From NCBI GenBank assembly GCA_016787895.1, contig JAEUTN010000014.1, positions 868,001 through 932,000 of the forward strand: a DNA stretch of 64,000 bases. Direction: 5' to 3'. Source of the stretch: Bacteroidia bacterium (lineage in GTDB: Bacteria > Bacteroidota > Bacteroidia > B-17B0 > Aurantibacillaceae). A program made the translations under genes and the position numbers. Shown here piece by piece: positions 1-8,381 of the stretch (position 1 is its first letter; each line of letters starts with the position of its first letter). The notes under the pieces are model-generated. The model saw nothing but the letters and a program-made list of their open reading frames with translations, searched no databases and was not told the origin of the DNA.

Positions 1-265
1 TTTCGTATTTGGCGGTTAAAGCGCGGTGCGAGCTGCCGTTGATGGAGGTGTCGCGTTTTAAGCCATCAATGGTTTTCTGGTCTTTTTTCAGTTGTTCTTT
101 TGCCTCTGCAAGCTCAGCTGTAAGTCCGTCGGATTCTTTTTTAAGTACATCGCGTTCGGTTTCACAGTTTTTGAGTTTGGATTTGGATTCTTCCAGCAAA
201 CGCTCTGGCACACAGGCTACGGCAAAAAAAATGCATGAAATCAGGACAAGGGAAAATTTCTTCAT
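1..265 (-). CDS. OmpA-family lipoprotein, N-terminal part (cut by window edge)
   Basis: This reverse-strand frame opens with ATG at 265 and runs off the left edge without a stop (88 residues visible). It starts MKKFSLVLISC and has a lipobox-like AVAC with Cys at residue 18, so it is probably an outer-membrane-directed lipoprotein. After the Cys comes a charged heptad-like stretch (EESKSKLKNCETERDVLKKE), typical of the coiled-coil linker that precedes the OmpA peptidoglycan-binding domain in a common Bacteroidota lipoprotein family. The OmpA domain itself would lie outside the window, so the family name is inferred from the N-terminus alone. Confidence 0.6.
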   Translation of the reverse strand, partial: MKKFSLVLISCIFFAVACVPERLLEESKSKLKNCETERDVLKKESDGLTAELAEAKEQLKKDQKTIDGLKRDTSINGSSHRALTAKYE

Positions 266-386
266 GGTTTAAAAGTATTCAATACAAAGCCTCAGTTCAG
301 GTGGATGCGAATTGGTTTTCAACAAGGAAATTAACCAATTGCATTTCTTTAGCTTTGGTCTCAGAGCTCGGCAGAGCCTGAATAGT

Positions 387-394
387 TAAATTTG
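387..394 (+). promoter_or_regulatory. Putative -7 box TAAATTTG
   Basis: TAAATTTG fits the Bacteroidota -7 consensus TAnnTTTG. It lies 46 bases before the chosen ATG of the thioredoxin-like gene, predicting a transcription start near 400. No well-spaced -33 TTG was found, so this is a weak call. Confidence 0.3.
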
Positions 395-440
395 CGCCCA
401 AAGTTTAACTATGCAAGTATCAACACATTTAAAGGACAGC

Positions 441-998
441 ATGCCTTATTCTGCTTACCTCAGCCTGACAGAAAAGTTAGTAGCAGAAAATAAAACCAGC
501 GGCAATGAACAAAGAGAAGATTTGGTGGCTTACACAAAATTAAACCTGCAACGCATGCAGCGTATAGGAAAAACCACACACCTTTTACCTGAACTTGTGC
601 AAACCCTTCAACTCATTCAGCAACCTCAGCTTTGGGTGATCATCACCGAAACCTGGTGTGGAGACGCTGCTCAAAACCTGCCCATCATTCACCTGATGGC
701 AGAAAAGAATCCCAAGATACAAGTCAGGATAGTATTACGCGACCAGCACCCTGAGCTAATGGACCAGTACCTGACCAACGGAGCGCGATCGATTCCTAAA
801 TTAATTGTGTTTGATGAGAGCGGTGAGAAGGAATTTTTTAATTGGGGTCCCCGCCCAAAAGGGGCACAAGAACTGGCCATGGAATTAAAAAACCAAGGTG
901 CCGATCACGAAACAAAAGCACTGGCTGTACAAAAATGGTATCTGGCGGATAAAGGTTTGAGTATGCAAGAGGAAATAAATACCTTGCTGCAAAAATAA
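441..998 (+). CDS. Thioredoxin-like family protein (Thioredoxin_9 type)
   Basis: This is a 185-residue cytoplasmic protein with no signal peptide. The motif ETWCGDAAQN near residues 72-81 sits where thioredoxins carry WCxxC, but the second Cys is absent; this WCGDAAQN form is characteristic of a Bacteroidota thioredoxin-like family. A following cis-Pro segment (RSIPKLIVFDESG) supports the fold. The ATG at 441 is preferred to an in-frame ATG at 411 because family members begin close to PYSAYLSLTEKL, and AAAGGA precedes it. With one Cys it cannot be a classical disulfide oxidoreductase; its physiological role is unknown. It is followed after 13 bases by an MFS transporter on the same strand. 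Confidence 0.8.
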   Translation: MPYSAYLSLTEKLVAENKTSGNEQREDLVAYTKLNLQRMQRIGKTTHLLPELVQTLQLIQQPQLWVIITETWCGDAAQNLPIIHLMAEKNPKIQVRIVLRDQHPELMDQYLTNGARSIPKLIVFDESGEKEFFNWGPRPKGAQELAMELKNQGADHETKALAVQKWYLADKGLSMQEEINTLLQK

Positions 999-1011
999 AG
1001 AACCAGGCCCG

Positions 1012-2229
1012 ATGATTCACCGCACGCTGAACCTATACAAAACATCTTTCAGCGGCTTATCCAAAGAAGTCTGGTTACTGTCCTTAATCATGCTGGTGAA
1101 CCGCAGCGGCACCATGGTGCTGCCGTTTTTAACCTTATACTTAACGGGCCCCGACATGAACCGCAGCCTGAGCGATGCGGGATTTGTGATGGCGCTTTTT
1201 GGCCTGGGCTCGGTATTAGGGGCTTTTATTGGAGGAAAACTCAGCGATAAAAGCGGGTTTTATAAAGTGCAATTGTTCAGCCTTTTTTTCGGGGGCCTTT
1301 TGTTTATCGTTCTGGGCCAAATTAAATCCTTCCCCCTCATTTGTGTGTTTACGTTTTTGCTGAGTTTGGTGAACGAGTCGTTCCGACCGGCCAATTCCAC
1401 TGCCATTGCGTATTTCAGCGGGGTTGAAAACCGCACCCGTTCGTATTCCCTAAACCGGCTTTCCATTAACATGGGTTGGGCCGTTGGAGCCTCCATGGGC
1501 GGATTTGTAGCGGCTTACAATTATGAATGGTTGTTCTGGATTGATGGCATCACCAATCTTTTTGCAGCCGCGTTGTTTTATTTTTTGCTTCGCCCTGCGA
1601 AACTGAAAGCCAGAGTTCAGCAGACTGAACACGAGACGGATATACGTCACTCAGCCTACAAGGACAAATACTTTCTGGCGTTTATTGTATTTATCAGTTT
1701 GTTTGCCATGGGCTTTTTTCAATTGTTTACAACGGTGCCGAATTACATGCGTGACGAAATGCAGCTGAACGAACCTTATATCGGGGGCATTATGGCCATC
1801 AATGGTTTGATTATTGTTATGATTGAAATGGTGCTGATTTATCACCTCGAAAAAAAGAACAGGAACATGGATTTTATCATTCTGGGTTTGGTGCTTTGCG
1901 CCCTGGCTTTTCCCATCATGTTACTTCCCGGGCCTGCCAAATTAATGGCTCTGGGGATGATTTTGATGATGACGGTTGGAGAAGTGATTACCATGCCTTT
2001 TATGAATACTTACTGGACCCTGAGAAGTAACCACAGTAACCGGGGTCAGTACGCCGCCCTGTATACCATGGCCTGGGGAATTTCGCAGGTTGTGGGCCCT
2101 TATGTTTCAGCACGAATTGTGGAAGCCAGCAATTTCCAGACCCTTTACCTGTGTATGACCCTGGTGTTTTTGTTGTGCGCCCTGGGGTTTCAGTTTCTGA
2201 AACGCGAAACCCGTTTTGTCAAAGATTAA
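1012..2229 (+). CDS. MFS transporter
   Basis: A 405-residue integral membrane protein with about 12 hydrophobic segments, the usual major facilitator length. A motif-A-like loop, GGKLSDKSGFYK, lies between helices 2 and 3 (about residues 74-85), with a Gly-rich GLGSVLGAFIGG segment just before it. A central hydrophilic loop (about residues 197-217, KARVQQTEHETD) separates the two six-helix halves. The substrate cannot be told from sequence; drug or sugar efflux-type MFS proteins look similar. Starting 13 bases after the thioredoxin-like gene, it is probably co-transcribed with it. Confidence 0.85.
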   Translation: MIHRTLNLYKTSFSGLSKEVWLLSLIMLVNRSGTMVLPFLTLYLTGPDMNRSLSDAGFVMALFGLGSVLGAFIGGKLSDKSGFYKVQLFSLFFGGLLFIVLGQIKSFPLICVFTFLLSLVNESFRPANSTAIAYFSGVENRTRSYSLNRLSINMGWAVGASMGGFVAAYNYEWLFWIDGITNLFAAALFYFLLRPAKLKARVQQTEHETDIRHSAYKDKYFLAFIVFISLFAMGFFQLFTTVPNYMRDEMQLNEPYIGGIMAINGLIIVMIEMVLIYHLEKKNRNMDFIILGLVLCALAFPIMLLPGPAKLMALGMILMMTVGEVITMPFMNTYWTLRSNHSNRGQYAALYTMAWGISQVVGPYVSARIVEASNFQTLYLCMTLVFLLCALGFQFLKRETRFVKD

Positions 2230-2335
2230 GTGAGGGTTCAGGAACCTTGTTAAAAGCCATAAAGAGGCTCAGGCGTCCTTTTTTATTTCATTCAAATTTT
2301 GTAATATTACTCTTCTGATAAATTAAAAGTCAAGA

Positions 2336-5300
2336 ATGAAAAAAAGTTTTACGCTGTTTTTAAGTTTGCTTATTGCCTCATTAAGTTTTGCTCAAAACTG
2401 GGCAGAAAAGATGCAGGACCCCAATGGAAATTTTTACGAGATCAAGGCTGATTTTGAAGCCTACTGGGCCGGGAGGAACGAGGCTGAAAAAGGAAAAGGG
2501 TACAAAGTCTTCAGGCGCTGGGAAAATTTTGTTGAAAGAAGAGTATACCCGAGCGGCGATCTCTCTTTACTCAGCCTCACCGCAAGAAACTATCAGGCGT
2601 TTTTAGACAGTTATGAAGATCCTAACAATGGCGGGAATGGGGGCGTAAAGGGCATAGGCGGAAACAACCAGATTGCATCTACAACCTATACCCCTATGGG
2701 CCCTTTTGGCGCCATCAGCGGAAATGCAGGGGGGCAATTTTTAAAAGCGGGTCGACTGAATTTTATTACCATAGATCCCACAAACGCTAATAACCTATGG
2801 GTTGGAGCCCCTGCCGGAGGCCTTTGGAAAAGCACCAACGGCGGCACCACCTGGAGCACCAACACCGATAACCTTGGGGTGATAGGCTGTTCAGATCTGG
2901 CTATTGACCCAACCAATACCAGCATCATGTATCTGGCTACGGGCGATGGGGATGCGGGCGACACACGCAGCATAGGCGTTCTGAAATCAACCAACGGCGG
3001 TCTTACCTGGAACAGCACCGCAATGAATTACAATGTGACCAGCAATTTTTTAATCCGTCGGCTGATCATCAATCCTACCAATACCCAGATACTTATAGCG
3101 GCCACCAACAACGGCATATACAGAACTACCAATGCCGGCACCAGCTGGACTCAGGTTTCTTCGGGCAGCACCTACGATGTGGAATTTAAACCCGGAAACT
3201 CAAGCGTAGTATATGCAGCAGGCACCACTTTCAAGCTTTCTACCGATGGAGGACTTACCTTTACGGTGATTAGTACAGGTATTCCAACTACGGGGGTAAA
3301 CCGCATGGCCATTGCTGTTACGCCCAATGATGTGAATTACGTTTATGTTTTGGCCTCCAATAGCAGCAACAGTGGGTTTCAGGGTTTTTACCGCTCCATT
3401 AACAGCGGGGCCACTTTTACCTTAATGTCTTCTACGCCCAATTTATTGGGCTGGTCGAATGTGGGCAGCGATACCGGAGGGCAGGGCTGGTATGACCTTT
3501 GTACGGCTGCTTCACCTTTAAATAAAGATGAAGTAGTGGTTGGAGGGGTGAATGTGTGGAGAAGTACAAACGGTGGCGCCACCTGGAGCATTTATGGCCA
3601 CTGGGTAGGATCAGGAGCGCCATTTACACATGCCGACCACCACGACATTGAATACGATGCGGCAGGAACACTTTATAATGCGAATGACGGCACCGTATAC
3701 AAACGTGTTGGTGCAAGCTGGATAGAAATCAGCGGAAGCATGAACATTTCACAGATTTACAAAATGGGCACCTCTTCCATTACCCCCAACAAATGGATTG
3801 GCGGGCATCAGGATAACGGCACCAGCATTTGGACCGGAGCCAGTTACAATGCCGCTTTGGGTGGAGACGGTATGGATTGTTTTATTGACCGTACCAACGA
3901 CAACAATGTGTTTGGAGAATATCAGAACGGATCCCTTCAGCGATCCACCAACGGGGGCACTTCCTGGACAGGCGCCGCTACCGGCCTCACAGGTACCAGT
4001 CCCTGGGTGACTGTCTGGAAGCAAGATCCTGTAACATCCAATGTGCTTTATGTAGGACGAACCGATTTGTTTAAATCCACCAACCTCGCTGTTTCATGGA
4101 CAACCTTAACGCCTATTCCCGCAGCGGGAACGATAAGGGAATTTGCCATTGCCCCCTCCAACAACCAGGTGATTTATGTTTTAAAAAGCGCGGGCATTTA
4201 TAAAACCACCGATGGAGGAGCCAGCTGGACCAACGTTACAGGCACGGTTCCTGTAGGTTCTGCAGCACCGGAATTCATTACGATTGACCCTACTGACCCG
4301 AATAACGCCTGGGTGGTGCTGAGTGGCTATTCCAGCGGCAATAAAGTGTTTGTAACAAGCAATGGGGGCAGCACCTGGACCAATTATACGGCCAACCTGC
4401 CCAACATTCCCGGCAACTGCCTGATTTACCAACCCGGTTCAAACGACAGAATTTATGTAGGCATGGATGTGGGCATTTATTACCGCGATAATTTATCGCC
4501 CACCTGGACACTTTACAATCAGGGATTGCCAAATGTGCCCATTGCTGATTTTGAAATTTCGCCTGCCTCTCCGGGTTTGCTTTATGCTGCAACTTTCGGA
4601 CGAGGTGTTTGGGTGGTGAGTCTGTATTCCAATGTGCCAACTCCACTGAGTTCTTTTTCAGTCACCGGTGCCACAAAGTGTGAAGACACCAGCATACCTT
4701 TCACCGACCTGTCCACCAACTCACCTACCGCATGGAGCTGGAGTGTGAATCCTTCGGCAGGAGTACTCATCAGCTCTCCAACTGCTCAAAATCCGGTGAT
4801 AACCTTTCCTAATGGCGGAAATTATACCGTGAGTGTTGTGGCCAGCAATTCGGTTGGTCCCGGAAACACCTATACGCAGGTGGTGAATATTACCTCTTTA
4901 CCTAACCTCATTATCAGTAACAGCAACCAGGGTGTTTGCACTGGTTCAAGTGTTACTTTCAATGCCTCCGGTGCCAGCACCTTTACCTGGAGCAACGGAG
5001 GAGGCAATTTATCCATGGCTACTTACACGCCTTTAAGCAATACAGTTTACACCTTGTCAGGCGCCATTGGTTCCTGTGCCTCTACTACGGTTTGTTCAGT
5101 GGTGGTGTATCCTTTACCTGTGCTGAGCATTAACGGTCAAAATGCGGTTTGTCAGGGCGGAAGCGTAGTACTCATGGCTAATGGGGGCGCCACCTATACC
5201 TGGAACACCAATGCCACAAGTCAGATTATTACGGTGAGCCCGAGCTTGAGCGCAACCTATATAGTTACCGGTGCAGGCACTAACGGTTGTTTATCTACCG

Positions 5301-6046
5301 CAAATCATAGTGTAACGGTTTACCCTTTACCAAACGTGAGTATAACAGGTCCAGGAACAGTTTGTGCTGAAAGCAGTGTAAACCTCACGGCCGGTGGAGC
5401 CTTCTCCTATACCTGGAGCAATGGACAAATGATCCCGTCTATTACAGTTAGTCCTACTTTAAGTACACTTTATACAGTCACCGGCATGGACGCTAACGGT
5501 TGTGTGAATACAGGAACCTTACAAATGACAGTAAACCCTCTGCCGGGCATAGCCCTCTCTTCTAATCAGGTAGTAGCCTGTATCGGGGAATTAGTGACAA
5601 TCACAGCTACCGGGGGTGCCAGTTCTTATGTGTGGAACCCTATGGGTATCACGGCTAATCCCTATTTTTTCACAGCAGCCTCAAACGTAACTTTTACCGT
5701 TGTTGGCACCGATGACAATAGTTGCAGTTCAAGCACAACCGTTTCAATTGATGTGGCAGAGTGTGTGAGCATCAAAAATCAAAGCAACGGCCCCGGCAAT
5801 ACAATCAAACTGTATCCAAATCCAAACAAAGGTTTGGTGAACATTGAATTGGAGAGCAACACTCCAGAGCCCGTAAAAGTGGAAGTGTACGATGAGTTGG
5901 GAAAATTGGTGTTCACAAAAAGCTACAGCTTTACCAGCAACAAACAACAACAGGTAGACATTCAAACGCTTAGTGCAGGGGTGTACGTTATGATTATCCG
6001 TTCCGGCGATCAGGAAGAAAAAATAAAACTGCTTAAAGAGAATTAG
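2336..6046 (+). CDS. T9SS-secreted Asp-box repeat / PKD / Ig-like surface protein
   Basis: A 1236-residue secreted protein. The signal peptide is MKKSFTLFLSLLIASLSFAQ. About nine Asp-box/BNR-like motifs (S/T-T-N/D-G-G-x-T/S-W) occur between about residues 164 and 680, the pattern of sialidase- or sortilin-type beta-propellers. A PKD-like domain follows at about 770-855 (SFSVTGATKCEDTSIPFTDL). Four Ig-like repeats, each opening with a Cys (GVCTGSSV, AVCQGGSV, TVCAESSV, VACIGELV), span about 865-1140. The C-terminus (IKLYPNPNKGLVNIE, about 1157 onward) is a T9SS type A sorting domain, so export through the T9SS and surface attachment or release is expected. Sialidase catalytic residues were not identified; propeller-type binding or hydrolysis is possible. 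It converges on the next gene with a 2-base gap. Confidence 0.85.
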   Translation: MKKSFTLFLSLLIASLSFAQNWAEKMQDPNGNFYEIKADFEAYWAGRNEAEKGKGYKVFRRWENFVERRVYPSGDLSLLSLTARNYQAFLDSYEDPNNGGNGGVKGIGGNNQIASTTYTPMGPFGAISGNAGGQFLKAGRLNFITIDPTNANNLWVGAPAGGLWKSTNGGTTWSTNTDNLGVIGCSDLAIDPTNTSIMYLATGDGDAGDTRSIGVLKSTNGGLTWNSTAMNYNVTSNFLIRRLIINPTNTQILIAATNNGIYRTTNAGTSWTQVSSGSTYDVEFKPGNSSVVYAAGTTFKLSTDGGLTFTVISTGIPTTGVNRMAIAVTPNDVNYVYVLASNSSNSGFQGFYRSINSGATFTLMSSTPNLLGWSNVGSDTGGQGWYDLCTAASPLNKDEVVVGGVNVWRSTNGGATWSIYGHWVGSGAPFTHADHHDIEYDAAGTLYNANDGTVYKRVGASWIEISGSMNISQIYKMGTSSITPNKWIGGHQDNGTSIWTGASYNAALGGDGMDCFIDRTNDNNVFGEYQNGSLQRSTNGGTSWTGAATGLTGTSPWVTVWKQDPVTSNVLYVGRTDLFKSTNLAVSWTTLTPIPAAGTIREFAIAPSNNQVIYVLKSAGIYKTTDGGASWTNVTGTVPVGSAAPEFITIDPTDPNNAWVVLSGYSSGNKVFVTSNGGSTWTNYTANLPNIPGNCLIYQPGSNDRIYVGMDVGIYYRDNLSPTWTLYNQGLPNVPIADFEISPASPGLLYAATFGRGVWVVSLYSNVPTPLSSFSVTGATKCEDTSIPFTDLSTNSPTAWSWSVNPSAGVLISSPTAQNPVITFPNGGNYTVSVVASNSVGPGNTYTQVVNITSLPNLIISNSNQGVCTGSSVTFNASGASTFTWSNGGGNLSMATYTPLSNTVYTLSGAIGSCASTTVCSVVVYPLPVLSINGQNAVCQGGSVVLMANGGATYTWNTNATSQIITVSPSLSATYIVTGAGTNGCLSTANHSVTVYPLPNVSITGPGTVCAESSVNLTAGGAFSYTWSNGQMIPSITVSPTLSTLYTVTGMDANGCVNTGTLQMTVNPLPGIALSSNQVVACIGELVTITATGGASSYVWNPMGITANPYFFTAASNVTFTVVGTDDNSCSSSTTVSIDVAECVSIKNQSNGPGNTIKLYPNPNKGLVNIELESNTPEPVKVEVYDELGKLVFTKSYSFTSNKQQQVDIQTLSAGVYVMIIRSGDQEEKIKLLKEN

Positions 6047-6048
6047 GC

Positions 6049-6828
6049 TTAACGCCTGCTGCGCCCTGTACCGTGGCAGGACTTTTTGCCCGGGAGTTTG
6101 AAGTTGAGGTTGATTCCGTAAAAAAAGTACCAGTCTTTCATGGTTGGATCCCCGCGCATGGCGCCTGCACTCACAGCGCCCGGTGAGGTGGCGGGTTGTC
6201 CATCGGCCTCGCTGGCCCCTCCTGATGGATAAGTAGAACTTACATTATCCAGGTAGTCGGTAAAGGTTCTGCGAGGACCCCATTCCAAACCTACGCCCAT
6301 GCGTTTTCCTAAATTAAATTTAATACCAACACCAAAAGGAACGCTCAATTGAAATTTGGGAACCGACTGGCCTTCATCCGGACCAATACCTCCTGAAGCC
6401 TGTGTGTTGAAATAAAACGTTGATAGGCCCGCAAAAATAAACAGGGTGAATCGGTGTTTGTCGCTGCCAATGCGGTATTCGGTAAAATTAAACTCCGCGA
6501 GAGCATTAAATTCGTAAAGCGTGGTGGTAAAACTTAAACTTCTTTCCTGCTGATAGGCAGAGCTGTGTTGGGCATCACTTGCGCCCAGTTTACCATAATT
6601 AAGTCCGAAACGAAAGGCGGTTCTGAAATCATTGCTTAAGCGGTAAAAAATACCGAAGGCGGGTTTGGAATAAATAAAATGATCGCGGTTGTTGAGGTCG
6701 CCTATGTAATAAGAACCGCCTCCGATAAAGCCCAGTTCGTGCTGACGAAAGGTGCGTTTCCGGCTTTGGGCCGAAGCATCCTGTAAGAGCAGCAACAAAC
6801 AAATGAATATAAAGCCGAGGCGATGCAA
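6049..6828 (-). CDS. DUF6089-type outer membrane beta-barrel protein
   Basis: A 259-residue protein with an N-terminal signal peptide (MHRLGFIFICLLLLLQDASA). The segment HELGFIGGGSYYIGDLN near residue 30 and alternating aromatic/polar strands through to NLNFKLPGKK match the small outer-membrane barrels labelled DUF6089 in Bacteroidota. A Ser/Gly/Ala/Pro-rich stretch (about residues 200-232, SGGASEADGQPATSPGAVSA) looks like an extended surface loop. The ligand is unknown; such proteins are sometimes placed near secretion or gliding genes, but this neighbourhood does not say which. It is transcribed towards the T9SS protein gene. Confidence 0.65.
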   Translation of the reverse strand: MHRLGFIFICLLLLLQDASAQSRKRTFRQHELGFIGGGSYYIGDLNNRDHFIYSKPAFGIFYRLSNDFRTAFRFGLNYGKLGASDAQHSSAYQQERSLSFTTTLYEFNALAEFNFTEYRIGSDKHRFTLFIFAGLSTFYFNTQASGGIGPDEGQSVPKFQLSVPFGVGIKFNLGKRMGVGLEWGPRRTFTDYLDNVSSTYPSGGASEADGQPATSPGAVSAGAMRGDPTMKDWYFFYGINLNFKLPGKKSCHGTGRSRR

Positions 6829-6951
6829 GAGTAATGAAACGTGAAATTCAGGCGTATATTGCCTTTTCAGTTAAAAACACAAATGTAGGCTTTTTAGGCA
6901 AAGTCCTCAAAATCTGCCACTTGTATTCGTTTTTCAAATGCAGGGAATGAG

Positions 6952-6959
6952 TAGATTTG
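6952..6959 (+). promoter_or_regulatory. Putative -7 box TAGATTTG for murI
   Basis: TAGATTTG fits TAnnTTTG and ends 8 bases before the ATG at 6968. If used, transcription would begin just before or at that ATG, excluding the in-frame ATG at 6938. No good -33 element was seen. Confidence 0.3.
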
Positions 6960-6967
6960 CAATCAGC

Positions 6968-7801
6968 ATGAATAAAGCATCTGAATTGGGACCCATAGGC
7001 GTGTTTGACAGTGGTTTTGGTGGCCTTACCGTTCTTAAAGAATTGGTAAAGGAGTTACCGCAATACGACTTCTTGTATCTGGGTGATAACGCCCGCGCAC
7101 CCTATGGTACCCGGAGTTTTGAAACGGTTTACGAATACACCCTGCAATGTGTAAAAGCGCTTTTCGACAAGGGCTGTCATCTGGTGGTACTGGCCTGCAA
7201 TACGGCCTCGGCAAAGGCATTGCGCACAATACAACAAAAAGACCTTCCACAACTGGCCCCCAACAAACGGGTGCTTGGAGTGATACGTCCCACCACCGAA
7301 ATCATCGGAAACTTCAGCAAAACCGGGCACGTTGGTGTGCTGGGCACGAGTGGTACGGTAAATTCAGGTTCATATGAGGTAGAGATTCACAAGTTTTTCC
7401 CCGAACTCAAGGTGCATCAGGAAGCTTGTCCCATGTGGGTTCCCCTGATTGAAAACCATGAAATAAATACGCCCGGGTCCGAATATTTTATTCAAAGGCA
7501 CACCAAACATTTAATGGAGCAGGACGCTTCCATTGACGCCATCATTCTGGCCTGCACACATTACCCTTTGATTCAGGATAAAATTCAGGCACAGCTTCCG
7601 GCTCAGGTGAAATTAATCTCACAGGGGGAACTGGTAGCAAAAAGTTTGCACGATTATTTAAAACGGCATCCTGAACTTGAACAAAAATGCAGCAAAAATG
7701 CCGGCGTACAATTTTTTACCACCGACCAGCCTCTCAATTTCGACAAAGCGGCAAGTTTGTTTTACGGACGGGAGGTGAAGTCACAACATCTGGCTGTTTA
7801 A
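6968..7801 (+). CDS. murI: Glutamate racemase
   Basis: Interconverts L- and D-glutamate for peptidoglycan synthesis in the cytoplasm. The 277-residue protein has the family landmarks: GVFDSGFGGLTV with catalytic-site Asp14, GDNARAPYGTRS (39-50), the first catalytic Cys in LACNTAS (Cys77), GTSGTV (126-131) and the second Cys in LACTHYPL (Cys196). The start was set at 6968 (MNKASELGPIG) because racemases begin a few residues before the IGVFDSG motif; an in-frame ATG at 6938 would add ten unsupported residues. Its TAA stop overlaps the stop of the convergent membrane-protein gene. Confidence 0.95.
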   Translation: MNKASELGPIGVFDSGFGGLTVLKELVKELPQYDFLYLGDNARAPYGTRSFETVYEYTLQCVKALFDKGCHLVVLACNTASAKALRTIQQKDLPQLAPNKRVLGVIRPTTEIIGNFSKTGHVGVLGTSGTVNSGSYEVEIHKFFPELKVHQEACPMWVPLIENHEINTPGSEYFIQRHTKHLMEQDASIDAIILACTHYPLIQDKIQAQLPAQVKLISQGELVAKSLHDYLKRHPELEQKCSKNAGVQFFTTDQPLNFDKAASLFYGREVKSQHLAV

Positions 7802-8223
7802 GCTGCTTCTTTTGGTGCTTTGAAAAGTATCAAACCAAGCAGGCTGCCCGCGAGGGCGTATAAAAGGGTATTAGCCATTACATCCATAACCACGCCTTTC
7901 AGACCATTGAAATAGGTGGTCATGGAATAGAGGCTGAGGTCCATAGCTGCAGAAACCAGGAGTCCGATCACCGCTCCCGTTTTCAGCCCACCCATCAGCC
8001 CTTTTTGTTGATTCCATTGAAGAGAGAGGGTTAACAATAATCCCCAGATAAGATTAGAAAGAATCAGAGGACCAAAGCGCATCTCTTCCATGGGAAGACT
8101 GATGCTGGTGTTGCAATTGGGCTGCAGGACGGATTCAAGCAAAATACCGAAAAGAAGCCAGCCGAGAAAAAAGAATAATACACCGCCCAGCAATGTACCT
8201 AGGAGAAGTTGTTTTGTATTCAT
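7798..8223 (-). CDS. Small four-helix membrane protein of unknown function
   Basis: 141 residues with four hydrophobic stretches: about 5-30 (LLLGTLLGGVLFFFLGWLLF), 51-68, 80-96 and 118-135. The N-terminal LLGGVLFFFLGWLLFGILL resembles small uncharacterised Bacteroidota membrane proteins, but no named family was recognised. There are no obvious catalytic or metal-binding residues. It ends head-on into murI; the two genes share a TTAA in which each strand reads its own stop. Confidence 0.65.
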   Translation of the reverse strand: MNTKQLLLGTLLGGVLFFFLGWLLFGILLESVLQPNCNTSISLPMEEMRFGPLILSNLIWGLLLTLSLQWNQQKGLMGGLKTGAVIGLLVSAAMDLSLYSMTTYFNGLKGVVMDVMANTLLYALAGSLLGLILFKAPKEAA

Positions 8224-8381
8224 GAGGTTTGAGTTTGGTTACAGAAAGGTAAGAAAAAACAGAACACCTGCACTACCGCAAAGATGGGCTTGAAGGATTA
8301 CTCCCCCAAACTTGTATACTTTAGAACTCCTGCCCGCGTGCGCTCATGTCCTTATTCGGCAGGCAGGTTCTATATTTTCAA

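Noticed and set aside
9..272. Forward 87-residue reading frame at the left edge
   Set aside because: It is antisense to a lipoprotein-like N-terminus on the reverse strand that has a signal peptide, lipobox and coiled-coil linker; the forward frame has no such features.
8324..8381. Inverted CCTGCC/GGCAGG near 8330-8375
   Set aside because: Short arms with a long loop and no clear T-run after the AsmA gene; not supported as a terminator.
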